DNA of 64,000 nt from Acinetobacter kyonggiensis. GTDB lineage: Bacteria; Pseudomonadota; Gammaproteobacteria; Pseudomonadales; Moraxellaceae. Each line of letters opens with the position of its first letter. The first letter of the stretch is position 1. The notes below the pieces were generated by a model. The model did no database searches. It was not told where the DNA came from and saw only the letters and a list, made by a program, of their open reading frames with translations. Shown here piece by piece: positions 20,175 through 29,881 of this stretch. The translations under genes and the position numbers were made by a program. Location of the stretch: the NCBI RefSeq assembly GCF_900107285.1, contig NZ_FNPK01000002.1, positions 186,001 through 250,000 of the forward strand, in the 5' to 3' direction.

Positions 20175-21093
20175 AAGGCACCATGACTTTTAACGCATTT
20201 TTCCGCACAGTAATTTTTAATGGCGGCTGCATTTCAACAATTTCTCCATCGATGGCAACGGTCAGCTTGTTGCGCTTCGAATGAACCTTGACTTCATCTG
20301 CGGCAAAACTGTAAACATCTGGGGCTTTTTCCAAATTTCCTTGAATCAATTGCCACAGCATTTTAAATAAGGTCAGTTTGTCACTTTTAGCGACCACCAC
20401 CCCAGCAACCTGTCCAAGTTCTGCGCATTTGGCAATCTTCAAATTCATTTCCGCCAATTGCAGTTGATTATTGCCAAAAAAAATCAGCGGTGTTTTCACT
20501 GGATACTTTTTACCATCCACCTCAACCTCAAGCTTCAATTCCTTGCGATCACGAATTAACACATCCAGACTTGAGGTATACGCATGTAAAGGAAATCGAC
20601 CAAAACGCTGATTGTAAAGTTCGCGCTTCTGAATAAATAACGGATACAAGCCTAAGCTGGCATTGTTTAGGTAAATGTGATTATTGATCTGTGCCACGTG
20701 AATATTTCTGGTGGTTCCTGTAGCAATAACTTCTGTGGCTTCAAGCAAATCCAGTGGAATATTCAGCACCCGAGCAACATAGTTAAAAGTACCTAAGGGT
20801 AAGATTCCCATCGGAATATCCAAACCCATTAAACTTGCAGCGACGGCATTTAAAGTACCATCGCCCCCTGCCGCAACAATAACCCCTTTATGTTCGCAAT
20901 CCCGATGCCGTGCCAATACCTTTTGCATCAAGAGATCAAAACTACGCTGTGAACTGATTTCAAAAGACTGAATTTCAAAACCATGCTTAGATAACCGATT
21001 GATGATTTGCTCATAAAACTCAGCTTGGTTTGAAGCGTGAAATCCTGACTTTGCATTATAGATAATGGATAATGGTTTGTGCTGTTTAAACAT
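20155..21093 (-). CDS. Diacylglycerol-kinase-family lipid kinase
   Basis: About 312 residues with a DAGK catalytic domain: IIYNAKSGFH at the N-terminus, the nucleotide-binding AAGGDGTLNAVAA, and MGILPLGTFNYVARVLNIP. The C-terminal beta-sandwich half (VAIDGEIVEMQPPLKI) contains the conserved DGE. This is the soluble YegS/DgkB type, which phosphorylates a lipid alcohol. ATG 21093 is preferred to a TTG at 21105. It is cotranscribed with the metallophosphoesterase. Confidence 0.85.
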   Translation of the reverse strand: MFKQHKPLSIIYNAKSGFHASNQAEFYEQIINRLSKHGFEIQSFEISSQRSFDLLMQKVLARHRDCEHKGVIVAAGGDGTLNAVAASLMGLDIPMGILPLGTFNYVARVLNIPLDLLEATEVIATGTTRNIHVAQINNHIYLNNASLGLYPLFIQKRELYNQRFGRFPLHAYTSSLDVLIRDRKELKLEVEVDGKKYPVKTPLIFFGNNQLQLAEMNLKIAKCAELGQVAGVVVAKSDKLTLFKMLWQLIQGNLEKAPDVYSFAADEVKVHSKRNKLTVAIDGEIVEMQPPLKITVRKNALKVMVPYDSAPV

Positions 21094-21105
21094 TTTTATA
21101 CACAA

Positions 21106-21509
21106 TTAAAGCTTTTGTTCTAATTTCAACCAGTTGAGCTATTATTTAAAGCCCCTTTATGTAAATATTGAATTAGCACCATTTATTTAATCAATAACAA
21201 TTCTCATAAAGAAGTAACACATAAGTAGCTGATTATTAAAAACATAATTAAAATAAATAACACTCATAAATACATTAAATAAAGAGATATGAATTAAAAA
21301 AACCCAATAAACAATTGTATTTTATGGTTTTTATAACAAATCAAGCTAAACCACCCATAGAAATCCAGCACGTCTTTGGTCTTATTTTTTTTATGATTTT
21401 ATGCTTTAATACAGCCACTTTTTTTTCATATTTTATCTGAGTGATGTATTCCATTACTCAGATTGTACTTTGTACAGTTAAATTGTACACATTCGAGATA
21501 GGCCTCACC
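21106..21509 (+). promoter_or_regulatory. pckG promoter and structured leader
   Basis: About 400 AT-rich bases without a gene. A 12-bp stem (ATCTGAGTGATG 21435-21446 / CATTACTCAGAT 21452-21463, one G-T pair, five-base loop) is directly followed by TGTACTTTGTACA at 21464-21476 and another TTGTACA near 21483. No T-run follows, so this is not an intrinsic terminator. A role in mRNA stability or as an operator is inferred. Confidence 0.45.
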
Positions 21510-23342
21510 ATGACCCAAGTGAACGCACCAGAATTCGTTCGTCACCCTAAGCTTATTGCATGGGTTGAAGAAATTGCAAAATTAACGAAACCAGCGAAAA
21601 TTGAATGGTGTGACGGCAGCGAAGAAGAATATCAACGTTATATTAACTTGATGATCGCTAACGGCACTATGCAAGCGCTTAACCAAGAAACTCATCCTGG
21701 TTCTTATCTTGCTAATTCTGATCCTTCTGACGTTGCTCGTGTTGAAGGCCGTACTTACATTTGTTCAGAAAAACAAGAAGATGCTGGCGCGACAAACAAC
21801 TGGGAAGAGCCTGCTGAAATGCGTGCCCGCTTAAACGGTTTGTTTGATGGCTCGATGAAAGGTCGTACTTTGTACGTTGTTCCTTTCTCTATGGGTCCTT
21901 TAGGTTCTCATATTGCGCACATCGGTATCGAACTCACTGATTCTCCTTATGTAGCAGTCAGCATGTCTAAAATGGCTCGCATGGGTAAAGCTGTTTATGA
22001 TGTTCTTGGTACTGATGGTGAATATGTTCCTTGCGTACACACTGTAGGCGCACCGCTTGAAGCAAATCAAAAAGACGTTGCATGGCCTTGCAACCCTGAA
22101 AAATACATCGTTCATTACCCAGAAACACGTGAAATTTGGTCTTACGGTTCTGGTTACGGCGGTAATGCATTGCTAGGTAAAAAATGCTTAGCTTTACGTA
22201 TTGCATCAGCTATGGGTCGTCAACAAGGCTGGTTAGCTGAACATATGTTGATCCTTGGTGTGACTAATCCACAAGGCGAAAAACATTACATCGCAGCGGC
22301 ATTCCCTTCTGCTTGTGGTAAAACCAACTTTGCAATGCTCATTCCACCAGCAGGTTATGAAGGCTGGAAAATTGAAACTGTAGGTGACGATATTGCTTGG
22401 ATCAAACCAGGTGAAGACGGTCGCTTATATGCAATCAATCCTGAAGCTGGTTTCTTCGGTGTTGCACCGGGTACAAATACCAAAACCAATCCAAACTGTA
22501 TGGCAACACTGCATAAAGACGTGATCTATACCAACGTTGCGGTAACAGACAACGGTGAAGTTTGGTGGGAAGGTCTAACCAAAGAAGCACCTGCTAACCT
22601 AACCAACTGGAAAGGTCAACCACACACTGGCGCAGAAAAAGCAGCACATCCAAATGCACGCTTTACTGTTGCTGCGGGTCAATGCCCTTCAATTGACGCT
22701 GACTGGGAAAATCCAGCGGGTGTTCCAATTTCTGCATTCATCTTCGGTGGTCGTCGTGCAGACACAGTGCCTTTAGTTTCTGAAGCGTTTGACTGGGTTG
22801 ATGGCGTATATAAAGCTGCAACAATGGGTTCTGAAACCACTGCTGCTGCTGTTGGTCAACAAGGTGTTGTTCGTCGCGATCCGTTTGCGATGCTTCCATT
22901 TGCTGGCTACAACATGGCAGATTACTTCTCTCACTGGTTAGAACTTGGTGAACAAGTTGCAGCTAAAGCTGAAGTTGCAGGCAATAAACTTCCTAAAATC
23001 TTTAACGTAAACTGGTTCCGTCGTGATGCTGAAGGCAACTTCGTATGGCCTGGTTTCGGTCAGAACATGCGTGTTCTTGAGTGGATGATTGATCGTTGTG
23101 AAGGTCGGGCTGAAGCGACTGAAACACCAATCGGTTTAGTTCCAACTTACGAACAATTAAACTGGGAAGGTATTGATTTCTCTAAAGAGCAATTCAACAC
23201 CGTAACAGCGCAAGACAAAGACCAATGGATCAAAGAGCTTGAAAGCCATACTGAATTATTCAGTAAACTGGGTGAGCGTTTACCCGCTGCTCTAACAGCA
23301 CGTCAAAATGAACTTTTAGAAGCAGTTAAAAAATCTGCTTAA
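21510..23342 (+). CDS. pckG: Phosphoenolpyruvate carboxykinase (GTP)
   Basis: Gluconeogenic enzyme converting oxaloacetate + GTP to PEP + CO2. 610 residues from the ATG at 21510 ([10 protein letters not shown]); an upstream GTG at 21441 in the same frame falls inside the leader hairpin and is unlikely. The P-loop with the reactive cysteine, [13 protein letters not shown], is the hallmark of the GTP-dependent class. [14 protein letters not shown] holds metal ligands. The gene fits a lifestyle on organic acids, with glpD and an organic-acid permease nearby. Confidence 0.96.
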   Translation: MTQVNAPEFVRHPKLIAWVEEIAKLTKPAKIEWCDGSEEEYQRYINLMIANGTMQALNQETHPGSYLANSDPSDVARVEGRTYICSEKQEDAGATNNWEEPAEMRARLNGLFDGSMKGRTLYVVPFSMGPLGSHIAHIGIELTDSPYVAVSMSKMARMGKAVYDVLGTDGEYVPCVHTVGAPLEANQKDVAWPCNPEKYIVHYPETREIWSYGSGYGGNALLGKKCLALRIASAMGRQQGWLAEHMLILGVTNPQGEKHYIAAAFPSACGKTNFAMLIPPAGYEGWKIETVGDDIAWIKPGEDGRLYAINPEAGFFGVAPGTNTKTNPNCMATLHKDVIYTNVAVTDNGEVWWEGLTKEAPANLTNWKGQPHTGAEKAAHPNARFTVAAGQCPSIDADWENPAGVPISAFIFGGRRADTVPLVSEAFDWVDGVYKAATMGSETTAAAVGQQGVVRRDPFAMLPFAGYNMADYFSHWLELGEQVAAKAEVAGNKLPKIFNVNWFRRDAEGNFVWPGFGQNMRVLEWMIDRCEGRAEATETPIGLVPTYEQLNWEGIDFSKEQFNTVTAQDKDQWIKELESHTELFSKLGERLPAALTARQNELLEAVKKSA

Positions 23343-23351
23343 TCTAAATTG

Positions 23352-23381
23352 AAAAAAAGGTCGCTTCGGCGACCTTTTTTT
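23352..23381 (+). terminator. UUCG-capped terminator after pckG
   Basis: A-run, GGTCGC, TTCG loop, GCGACC and a T-run: a textbook intrinsic terminator nine bases after the stop. Confidence 0.95.
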
Positions 23382-23436
23382 AGAATTATACATTACAAAA
23401 AAATCTAAAAAACTTTATTACAACAAGGGGCAACTC

Positions 23437-23802
23437 ATGCTAAAAACATTCACACTGACGGCCTGCTTACTCGGCTTATCTAGTCTAGCCATGGCGAAAC
23501 CAGAGACTACCGAACAACCTGCTCTTCATATTTGTGCAATCAAAGGTACGCCAGATTCCAGCCAATTTCAGATTAAAAAGCGTATTAAAGTTGCCAAAGG
23601 TACATACGGCAGCGTAGTAGAGCTGTATCCGCGCTTTGCAGAGCGAGCACATCAAGTGGGTGGTAACGTCGTCATCAACTACAATGCCAGCCAAAGATTC
23701 GGTTTCTGGCCTTGGCGCGTTGTACGACCAGTAATGTGGGGAACAGCAGTAAAATGGAATACTCCCGTTGACTGCAAAGCACTGGGCGGCATAGAGATCT
23801 AA
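23437..23802 (+). CDS. Secreted hypothetical protein
   Basis: 121 residues with a clear signal peptide (cut after SLAMA), AAGGGG upstream of the ATG, and a 98-residue mature part containing two cysteines (HICAIKG and PVDCKALGG) that could pair in the periplasm. The segment RAHQVGGNVVINYNASQRFG followed by FWPWRVVRP looks conserved in style: a small alpha/beta domain with a tryptophan-rich turn, as in heavy-metal-binding or YbjQ-like folds. This is only a resemblance; I do not recognise the family. Confidence 0.65.
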   Translation: MLKTFTLTACLLGLSSLAMAKPETTEQPALHICAIKGTPDSSQFQIKKRIKVAKGTYGSVVELYPRFAERAHQVGGNVVINYNASQRFGFWPWRVVRPVMWGTAVKWNTPVDCKALGGIEI

Positions 23803-23814
23803 TGATTTAAAACA

Positions 23815-23848
23815 CATAAAGAAGGTCACTGCTGTGACCTTCTTTATG
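23815..23848. terminator. Perfect 15-bp hairpin terminator
   Basis: CATAAAGAAGGTCAC, four-base loop, exact complement. It lies between the hypothetical gene and convergent glpD and is symmetric enough to act both ways. Confidence 0.8.
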
Positions 23849-23988
23849 TATAAACACCCGATCACTCAAAATAAAATTTATAACAACACTCGCGTCTACC
23901 CACTCAAAGCTGACATCGCAAAAACCTGATGGAATTGGAAAAACAATTGCCATTTCTACCCAGAAATTCAAAATATCCAATCAAAAAA

Positions 23989-25503
23989 TTAAGCTACAGC
24001 AGACATGGCGCGGCGTTTATGCAATTCAAGTAAATATTCATCCAAAACTTGAATCTCAGCTTCAGTAAATTCTAGACCTAATTTACTTCTACGCCACAAA
24101 ATATCAGAACTCTTCATCGCCCATTCTTGATTTACAAGATAGTCCACTTCTTGCGCATATAAACCATGCCCAAAATCCTGCCCAAGCTCATGTAACATTG
24201 AAATATTGTTTAAAAATATCCATACCCTTGAGCCATAGGCATGTGCCCACCTTGAAGCCAATTGCAAAGGTACATCCTGAACCGCTTGTACAAGCTGCTG
24301 AATTAAAAGCTCAACTGAAACCAAGTTCTCGGCACCCGGTAATAAAGCCTTTTCTGTCCAAGGCTTTTTCATCGTTGGGAAAAAAGGCTGTAAGTGTGTC
24401 AGGGCAGATTCTGCTAACTTTCTATAGGTGGTGAGTTTCCCCCCAAACACCGAAAGCAAAGGTGCATCCTGCTCTTGCGAGAGAGCCAGAGTATAATCAC
24501 GGGTGATCGCTGATGGATTATCAGACTCATCATCACATAAAGACCTCACCCCTGAATAAGTATATAAAATATCCTGAGGAGCTAATTGATGCTTAAAGTG
24601 ATCATTATAAACATCCAATAAATAGTCCATTTCTGGCTGGGTAATATCGACTTTATTTAAATCACCTTGATATTCATGATCCGTTGTACCAATTAGGGTG
24701 TATTGATCTAAATAAGGAATCGCAAAAACAATCCGATGATCATCATTTTGCAGAATAAAAGCCCTATCCCCTGCATAAATTTTAGGGACAACAATATGAC
24801 TGCCCTGAATCAGCCGAAGACCATAAGGGGATTTTTGTTTTAAATTCTGTTGAATAAATTGTGCCACCCACGGCCCAGCAGCATTCACCAACGCTTTAGC
24901 CTGAACGGTATAACTGCCTTGCGTATTTTCTAACTGAATCACCCACAAGCCATTTTCACGGTAAGCCGATGTACATCGGGTTTGGGTCGCAATATGAGCC
25001 CCTCGTTCCCGCGCCTGTATCGCATTTAACACCACTAATCGTGCATCATCTACAGCACAATCAGAATACTCAAAACCCTGAGTGATTTCTGCTTTTAAAG
25101 GGCTTGTTGCTGCATCAAAAGTAAGATGAGTTGAAGCTGCTAATTTTTCTCTTTTACCCAAATGATCATAAAAAAATAAGCCTGTTCGAATCAGCCATGC
25201 AGGACGTAAATGGGGCTGATGAGGCATAATAAAACGCAAAGGACGAATAATATGCGGGGCTTTGGCCAACAGAATCTCTCGTTCTGCTAAAGCTTCACGT
25301 ACCAAGCGAAACTCTTTATGCTCAAGATAACGTAAACCACCATGAATAAGCTTACTGCTCGCTGAAGAAGTATGGCTGGCTAAATCATCCTTTTCACACA
25401 AAAATACAGACAAGCCACGCCCTACAGCGTCAACAGCAATACCAATGCCATTAATACCACCACCCACAACAACTACATCATAAACTGGATGACTAACTTG
25501 CAT
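23989..25503 (-). CDS. glpD: Aerobic glycerol-3-phosphate dehydrogenase
   Basis: Membrane-associated FAD enzyme oxidising glycerol-3-phosphate to dihydroxyacetone phosphate and feeding electrons to quinone. 504 residues. The dinucleotide fold is VVVGGGINGIGIAVDAVGRG. HTSSASSKLIHGGLRYLE is a family signature, GTTDHEYQG follows, and FGGKLTTYRKLAE lies at the end of the FAD domain. A strong GGGAGGT precedes the ATG. No glpK, glpF or glpR is adjacent. Confidence 0.95.
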   Translation of the reverse strand: MQVSHPVYDVVVVGGGINGIGIAVDAVGRGLSVFLCEKDDLASHTSSASSKLIHGGLRYLEHKEFRLVREALAEREILLAKAPHIIRPLRFIMPHQPHLRPAWLIRTGLFFYDHLGKREKLAASTHLTFDAATSPLKAEITQGFEYSDCAVDDARLVVLNAIQARERGAHIATQTRCTSAYRENGLWVIQLENTQGSYTVQAKALVNAAGPWVAQFIQQNLKQKSPYGLRLIQGSHIVVPKIYAGDRAFILQNDDHRIVFAIPYLDQYTLIGTTDHEYQGDLNKVDITQPEMDYLLDVYNDHFKHQLAPQDILYTYSGVRSLCDDESDNPSAITRDYTLALSQEQDAPLLSVFGGKLTTYRKLAESALTHLQPFFPTMKKPWTEKALLPGAENLVSVELLIQQLVQAVQDVPLQLASRWAHAYGSRVWIFLNNISMLHELGQDFGHGLYAQEVDYLVNQEWAMKSSDILWRRSKLGLEFTEAEIQVLDEYLLELHKRRAMSAVA

Positions 25504-25804
25504 GATTACCTCCCTTATATTATTAAAAAATTGGGCTTAAACTTCTTCTTATTTTAGGAAACTTAACACTATTTAAAGTGAAATGACACCGAGAAATCAT
25601 CTATCAGTTTAAGGAAAATAAAATAACCATTTCACATCAGGACTTAAAGCATTTACAGCAGCAACTTATTCTCCTTTTCTTTAAACCGATTGCTTAAAAA
25701 ACCAATACCGCACACTTTTTGTACAAAACTAAAAATCCATATGCTTATGTCGTTAAAACAATTGGTTTACCATTTAAAAAGAATAACAAAATGGACTTGT
25801 ACAG
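25504..25804. other. Divergent promoter region glpD / permease
   Basis: About 300 AT-rich bases with no gene. It must hold both promoters. No clear operator was recognised. Confidence 0.4.
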
Positions 25805-27112
25805 ATGATTGAACAAAATGTCCCACAAGCAAATTTAGACACGAAAACACGGGTCAAATCCATTCTGGGTGGCTCAGCAGGTAACCTTGTTGAATGGTAT
25901 GACTGGTATGTCTATGCTGCATTTACATTATATTTTGCCCACGCATTCTTCCCCAAAGGTAGTCAAACCGCACAATTACTCCAAGCTGCTGCCATTTTCG
26001 CTGTTGGCTTTTTAATGCGCCCGATTGGGGCTTGGATTATGGGCATTTACTCAGATAAAAAAGGACGTAAATCAGGTCTGACCCTTTCTGTGACACTGAT
26101 GTGTATTGGCTCTCTGATGATCTCGATTGCTCCCACACATGATCAAATTGGAATATTTTCACCAATTATTTTAGTGGTTGCCCGACTCATTCAAGGCTTA
26201 AGTGTCGGTGGAGAATATGGTGCAAGTGCGACCTATCTCAGTGAAATGGCAGAAAAAAACCGACGCGGCTTTTTTTCCAGTTTTCAATATGTCACCCTCA
26301 TTGCAGGGCAGCTTACCGCCCTCTGCGTTTTACTCATTTTGCAATTTGTACTCACCGAAGAACAACTCCATGCTTGGGGATGGCGAATTCCATTCTTTAT
26401 CGGTGCTTGCCTCGCTATTGTGGTCTTTTATATTCGTCGCGGACTATTAGAGACGCAATCTTTTAAAAATGCACAACAAGATAAAAACCAACCTGAATCC
26501 AGCATGTTTTCCTTGTTTAAACATTATCCTAGACAAGCATTTACAGTTTTATTTTTAACGGCTGGTGGTACTGTTGCTTTTTACACTTACACGACTTATC
26601 TGCAAAAATATCTGGTGAATACGTCTGGATTTAGCAAACCTGAAGCTACGCAAATCACCACCTTAGCACTTTTTATTTTCATGTGTTTACAACCCTTCGC
26701 AGGTGCTTTATCTGACAGGATTGGTCGAAAACCACTCATGATTAGCTTTGGTGTACTTGGTGTTTTATTTACCTATTTCCTCTTTGACAAGTTAGGACAA
26801 ACTCAAGATTATTGGTCAGCATTTTGGATTTGCTTAGCAGGTCTAGTGATTGTTACAGGTTACACATCCATCAATGCCGTGGTGAAAGCCGAAATGTTTC
26901 CTGCTCATATTCGTGCATTAGGGGTCGCCCTTCCCTACGCACTTGCCAACACCCTATTTGGGGGAACAGCAGAATTTTTCGCACTCAGTTTTAAAGAAGC
27001 GGGACATGAGTCTTGGTACTTCATTTATGTCACTATTTTAATTTCTATCTCTTTGATTGTTTATATTTTTATGAAAGACACCAAACACCATTCAGAAATT
27101 AAAGAACATTAA
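25805..27112 (+). CDS. MFS organic-acid permease, metabolite:H+ symporter type
   Basis: 435 residues, about 12 membrane helices. GGSAGNLVEWYDWYVYAAF, GFLMRPIGAWIMGIYSDKKGRKS and RLIQGLSVGGEYGASATYL are the signatures of the MHS subgroup, which includes the alpha-ketoglutarate permease KgtP and the proline/betaine carrier ProP. There is no long C-terminal coiled coil as in ProP, so a dicarboxylate such as 2-oxoglutarate is the more likely substrate. It is divergent from glpD and ends at a good terminator. Confidence 0.85.
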   Translation: MIEQNVPQANLDTKTRVKSILGGSAGNLVEWYDWYVYAAFTLYFAHAFFPKGSQTAQLLQAAAIFAVGFLMRPIGAWIMGIYSDKKGRKSGLTLSVTLMCIGSLMISIAPTHDQIGIFSPIILVVARLIQGLSVGGEYGASATYLSEMAEKNRRGFFSSFQYVTLIAGQLTALCVLLILQFVLTEEQLHAWGWRIPFFIGACLAIVVFYIRRGLLETQSFKNAQQDKNQPESSMFSLFKHYPRQAFTVLFLTAGGTVAFYTYTTYLQKYLVNTSGFSKPEATQITTLALFIFMCLQPFAGALSDRIGRKPLMISFGVLGVLFTYFLFDKLGQTQDYWSAFWICLAGLVIVTGYTSINAVVKAEMFPAHIRALGVALPYALANTLFGGTAEFFALSFKEAGHESWYFIYVTILISISLIVYIFMKDTKHHSEIKEH

Positions 27113-27212
27113 TTGAGGAGCTTTTTAAAAGGATTTGTTTTGCCAATATTCTTTTGCAGGACAACATCATTACTGATGACTAAACCTATGCAACTTAGTT
27201 GAACAATCATCT

Positions 27213-27252
27213 AAAAAAGCTTTCTAAAAGCTCAGCATTGGAAAGCTTTTTT
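27213..27252 (+). terminator. Terminator after the MFS gene
   Basis: A 12-bp stem AAAAAAGCTTTC / GAAAGCTTTTTT, 16-base loop, T-run. Confidence 0.8.
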
Positions 27253-27336
27253 ATGCAATATAGACCGATCTAAGATCGTTAAAAAAATAAGCTTATGGCA
27301 TACTCAATAGAATAATAACGCTTGGAACTTTTGAAG

Positions 27337-27765
27337 ATGAACAATACCTATAAATTGCTTGGCTTAGGTTTTATTGCGCTTGGACTTACTGCGTGTCAAA
27401 GCACTCCACGCCAATACAATGGCAATGTGGGCTATCAAATTGAAAGCCAGTCAAATAATACTGCTACACTGGCTTATACTTTGGCTGGTCGTCAAAACCA
27501 ACAAATGGATGCAAAGAAATTACAACGTGCATGCCAAAAAGTTCTAGGTGCAAATAAACAATACACACTCAGTATTTTAAGTATCAATGAAATTGTAAAC
27601 CCTGCCACTCAACTCGAAAAATCGGGTCGTCAAATTGGTAACAGCCGTACCAGTATTGGCTTGAGCAACACGCCCGACCTATACAACAGCGAAGATTATG
27701 CAACTCGCCAAGCGCTAAATACTCGCCCGAGCACATTGCGCGTGGTTCGTTATACCTGCTCTTAA
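27337..27765 (+). CDS. Lipoprotein, function unknown
   Basis: 142 residues from the ATG at 27337 (MNNTYKLLGL); a TTG five codons earlier is possible. The signal peptide ends in lipobox LGLTAC. The mature protein has YQIESQSNNTATLAYTLAG, a lysine-rich helix KKLQRACQKVLG, and a final RVVRYTCS; the two non-lipidated cysteines may pair. No family is recognised. The gene ends ten bases before a bidirectional terminator. Confidence 0.7.
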   Translation: MNNTYKLLGLGFIALGLTACQSTPRQYNGNVGYQIESQSNNTATLAYTLAGRQNQQMDAKKLQRACQKVLGANKQYTLSILSINEIVNPATQLEKSGRQIGNSRTSIGLSNTPDLYNSEDYATRQALNTRPSTLRVVRYTCS

Positions 27766-27774
27766 GTAAAAAAT

Positions 27775-27806
27775 TCTATAAGACGCTAATTACAGCGTCT
27801 TATAGA
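27775..27806. terminator. Bidirectional terminator inside the end of a convergent gene
   Basis: A 13-bp perfect stem (TCTATAAGACGCT / AGCGTCTTATAGA) with a six-base loop. The stop codon of the minus-strand methyltransferase (27790-27792) lies in the loop, and its last codons form one arm. Confidence 0.85.
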
Positions 27807-28458
27807 AACTGACATTACGAAATTCCTTCGACTCATCCAAATCAGGCCAAGTGGTGGCACTACGTTCATCCAATTTTTGATAATTCGGATGACTAAAGTT
27901 TTTTACTCGGCTGTCTGCCACCCAGACTTCTGGTGCAAATTTCAGAAATTCATCTAAGAAAAAACGATTGCATTGGTCATAAAGTACATCCGCAGCCAAG
28001 AGCACATCGACTTGCTCAGCTTGATACAGATCATCTAAATATTCGAGTTCCACAGCATTTAATTCAGCATTGGCACGACAGGAATCCAAACTAATGGGAT
28101 CTATATCACAACAGATAACACGTTTTGCGCCTGCCATTTTCGCTGCAATCGCCACTACGCCCGATCCTGCACCAAAGTCTAGAATAACTTTATCTTTGAC
28201 ATGATGCGGCTCTGCAAGCAACCACTGTGCCATTGCCAACCCTGAAGCCCAACAGAAGATCCAATACGGCGTATCGTTCCAAATACGACGAATCACCTCA
28301 TCATCCAAGCGATCGGTTGGAAATACAGGTGGAATCAACCACAGTGAAATGGGTGTCTCAGGCAGTTGCTGAGCTACAAGCTCACAATGTGGAATCACTT
28401 CATGTAAAGCTTTACGCAAATGTTCTGGGGCTTGAGGAAATTGAAAAGTACAGCTCAT
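27790..28458 (-). CDS. METTL20-like protein lysine methyltransferase
   Basis: 222 residues, seven-beta-strand SAM methyltransferase. PYWIFCWASGLAMAQWLL before the SAM site, DFGAGSGVVAIAAKMAGA (motif I), CDIDPISLDSCRANAELN (motif II) and LLAADVLYDQ (motif Post-I/II) match the METTL20/ETF-beta lysine methyltransferase group better than PrmA or rRNA enzymes. Bacterial members methylate the electron-transfer flavoprotein beta subunit; the substrate here is inferred. It starts at ATG 28458. Confidence 0.75.
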   Translation of the reverse strand: MSCTFQFPQAPEHLRKALHEVIPHCELVAQQLPETPISLWLIPPVFPTDRLDDEVIRRIWNDTPYWIFCWASGLAMAQWLLAEPHHVKDKVILDFGAGSGVVAIAAKMAGAKRVICCDIDPISLDSCRANAELNAVELEYLDDLYQAEQVDVLLAADVLYDQCNRFFLDEFLKFAPEVWVADSRVKNFSHPNYQKLDERSATTWPDLDESKEFRNVSFYKTL

Positions 28459-28509
28459 AGATAAGCCTTGAAAACTTATTAGAATTTACAACGATAATTT
28501 GATACACGA

Positions 28510-28645
28510 TATGCCATCTACAGCTGTTCGAGGCAGACCATCATTAAATAATTAATGTTTCTGCGACATATTAAATCAAAGATTAAATAGGTCGAGTTCT
28601 GTAGATGGCAATGGTTTTGGTTACTTTTGCCGAAACAAAAGTAAC
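28510..28645. repeat. Intergenic inverted-repeat element
   Basis: TGCCATCTACAG near 28512 recurs inverted as CTGTAGATGGCA at 28599-28610, with partly matching continuations (TTCGA and TCGAG). Just beyond is GTTACTTTTG-CCGAAA-CAAAAGTAAC (28620-28645), a 10-bp stem. The whole resembles a small non-coding dispersed element; no second full copy is in the window. Confidence 0.5.
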
Positions 28646-28708
28646 ATACGAGCTTCTTACATCAATAGTTACAACGAAAAGACTCCGTCGAGACTCATAT
28701 CAATCAAA

Positions 28709-29557
28709 TTAACCTAAAGCTTTTTCAGCAGCTTCAACCGTTTGACGAATCAACGTGGTAATGGTCATTGGTCCTACGCCACCCGGAACAGGTGTATACG
28801 CAGATGCCACATCTTCAATACCCACCAACTGAATATCACCTACACCACCGCCATCACGTGGATGGAAACCAGCATCAACCACCACAGCGCCTTGTTTAAT
28901 CCAGTCTTTTTGGATCAATTCAGCTTTACCCACTGCACCAACAATAATATCCGCTTGTTTTACCAATTCTGGAAGATTTTTAGTACGTGAATGGCAAATC
29001 GTAACTGTTGCATTAGCTTGCAACAGCATCGCTGCCATTGGTTTACCCAAAATTGCAGAACGACCCACAACAACCGCATGTTGACCTGCAATTTCAATCT
29101 TATTTTCTTTTAAAATGGTCATGATGCCCGCTGGTGTTGCAGAACCATATGCTGCTTCACCCATTGCCATACGACCAAAACCAAGGCAAGTTACACCATC
29201 TACGTCTTTTGCAAGCGAGATTGCATCGAAACATGCACGCTCATCAATTTGCTCTGGTACTGGATGTTGCAACAAAATACCGTGAACATCTGGATTGGCA
29301 TTGAGTTTCTCAATTTCTGCCAAAAGTTGTTCAGTACTGGTTTCTTTACCTAATTCAACTTTTAATGAATCCATACCGACACGACGGCAAGCATTCCCTT
29401 TCATACGCACATACGTTGCAGATGCACCATCATCACCGACCAAAATCGTGGCAAGGATTGGGGTACGACCTGTTTTTGCTTTTAACGCTTCTACACGTGT
29501 TAACAAGTCAGCTTCAATTTGTTTTGCCAATGCACGACCATCTAAAACTAATGCCAC
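28709..29557 (-). CDS. folD: Methylene-THF dehydrogenase/cyclohydrolase FolD
   Basis: Bifunctional cytosolic enzyme interconverting methylene-, methenyl- and formyl-tetrahydrofolate with NADP. 282 residues. The catalytic Tyr/Lys pair is in [28 protein letters not shown] matches the LLQLPLP motif, and [16 protein letters not shown] is the NADP site. [18 protein letters not shown] is the C-terminal signature. It starts at a GTG (29555-29557) with GGAG upstream. Confidence 0.96.
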   Translation of the reverse strand: MALVLDGRALAKQIEADLLTRVEALKAKTGRTPILATILVGDDGASATYVRMKGNACRRVGMDSLKVELGKETSTEQLLAEIEKLNANPDVHGILLQHPVPEQIDERACFDAISLAKDVDGVTCLGFGRMAMGEAAYGSATPAGIMTILKENKIEIAGQHAVVVGRSAILGKPMAAMLLQANATVTICHSRTKNLPELVKQADIIVGAVGKAELIQKDWIKQGAVVVDAGFHPRDGGGVGDIQLVGIEDVASAYTPVPGGVGPMTITTLIRQTVEAAEKALG

Positions 29558-29710
29558 GGCACATCTCCAGAGTAGATATGAATCAATTTCGCAAATAATA
29601 CATGATTATTTAGCCGATTTTATTCTATATGCCGATTTTATGTGCATATACACTATTTATAGTATTGTTTTTTTTTCAAAGGTTGCTAATATACGCATCA
29701 ACAAGACATG

Positions 29711-29784
29711 GCGGGGTGGCAGAGTGGTCATGCAGCGGACTGCAACTCCGTGTACGCCGGTTCGATTCCGACCTCCGCCTCCAT
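29711..29784 (+). tRNA. tRNA-Cys (GCA)
   Basis: 74 bases. Acceptor GGCGGGG pairs with CTCCGCC (one G-U). The anticodon loop sits in CGGACTGCAACTCCG with anticodon GCA, the T-loop is GGTTCGATTCC, and an encoded CCA ends the gene. It is followed after 12 bases by tRNA-Leu, so the two are probably one transcript. Confidence 0.97.
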
Positions 29785-29796
29785 CTTGTTAAAATG

Positions 29797-29881
29797 CCCG
29801 AGTGGTGAAATCGGTAGACACAGGGGATTTAAAATCCCCCGCCCACAAAGCGTGCCAGTTCGAGTCTGGCCTCGGGCACCA
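29797..29881 (+). tRNA. tRNA-Leu (UAA)
   Basis: 85 bases with the long variable arm typical of leucine tRNAs. Acceptor GCCCGAG / CTCGGGC, anticodon stem GGGGA..TCCCC around TTTAAAA (anticodon TAA), T-arm CCAGTTCGAGTCTGG, encoded ACCA end. The 3' end overlaps a 12-bp inverted repeat running to 29905. Confidence 0.97.

Noticed and set aside
25805..27112. MFS gene as the osmoprotectant carrier ProP
   Set aside because: The C-terminal coiled coil typical of ProP is missing; an organic-acid symporter is the better call.
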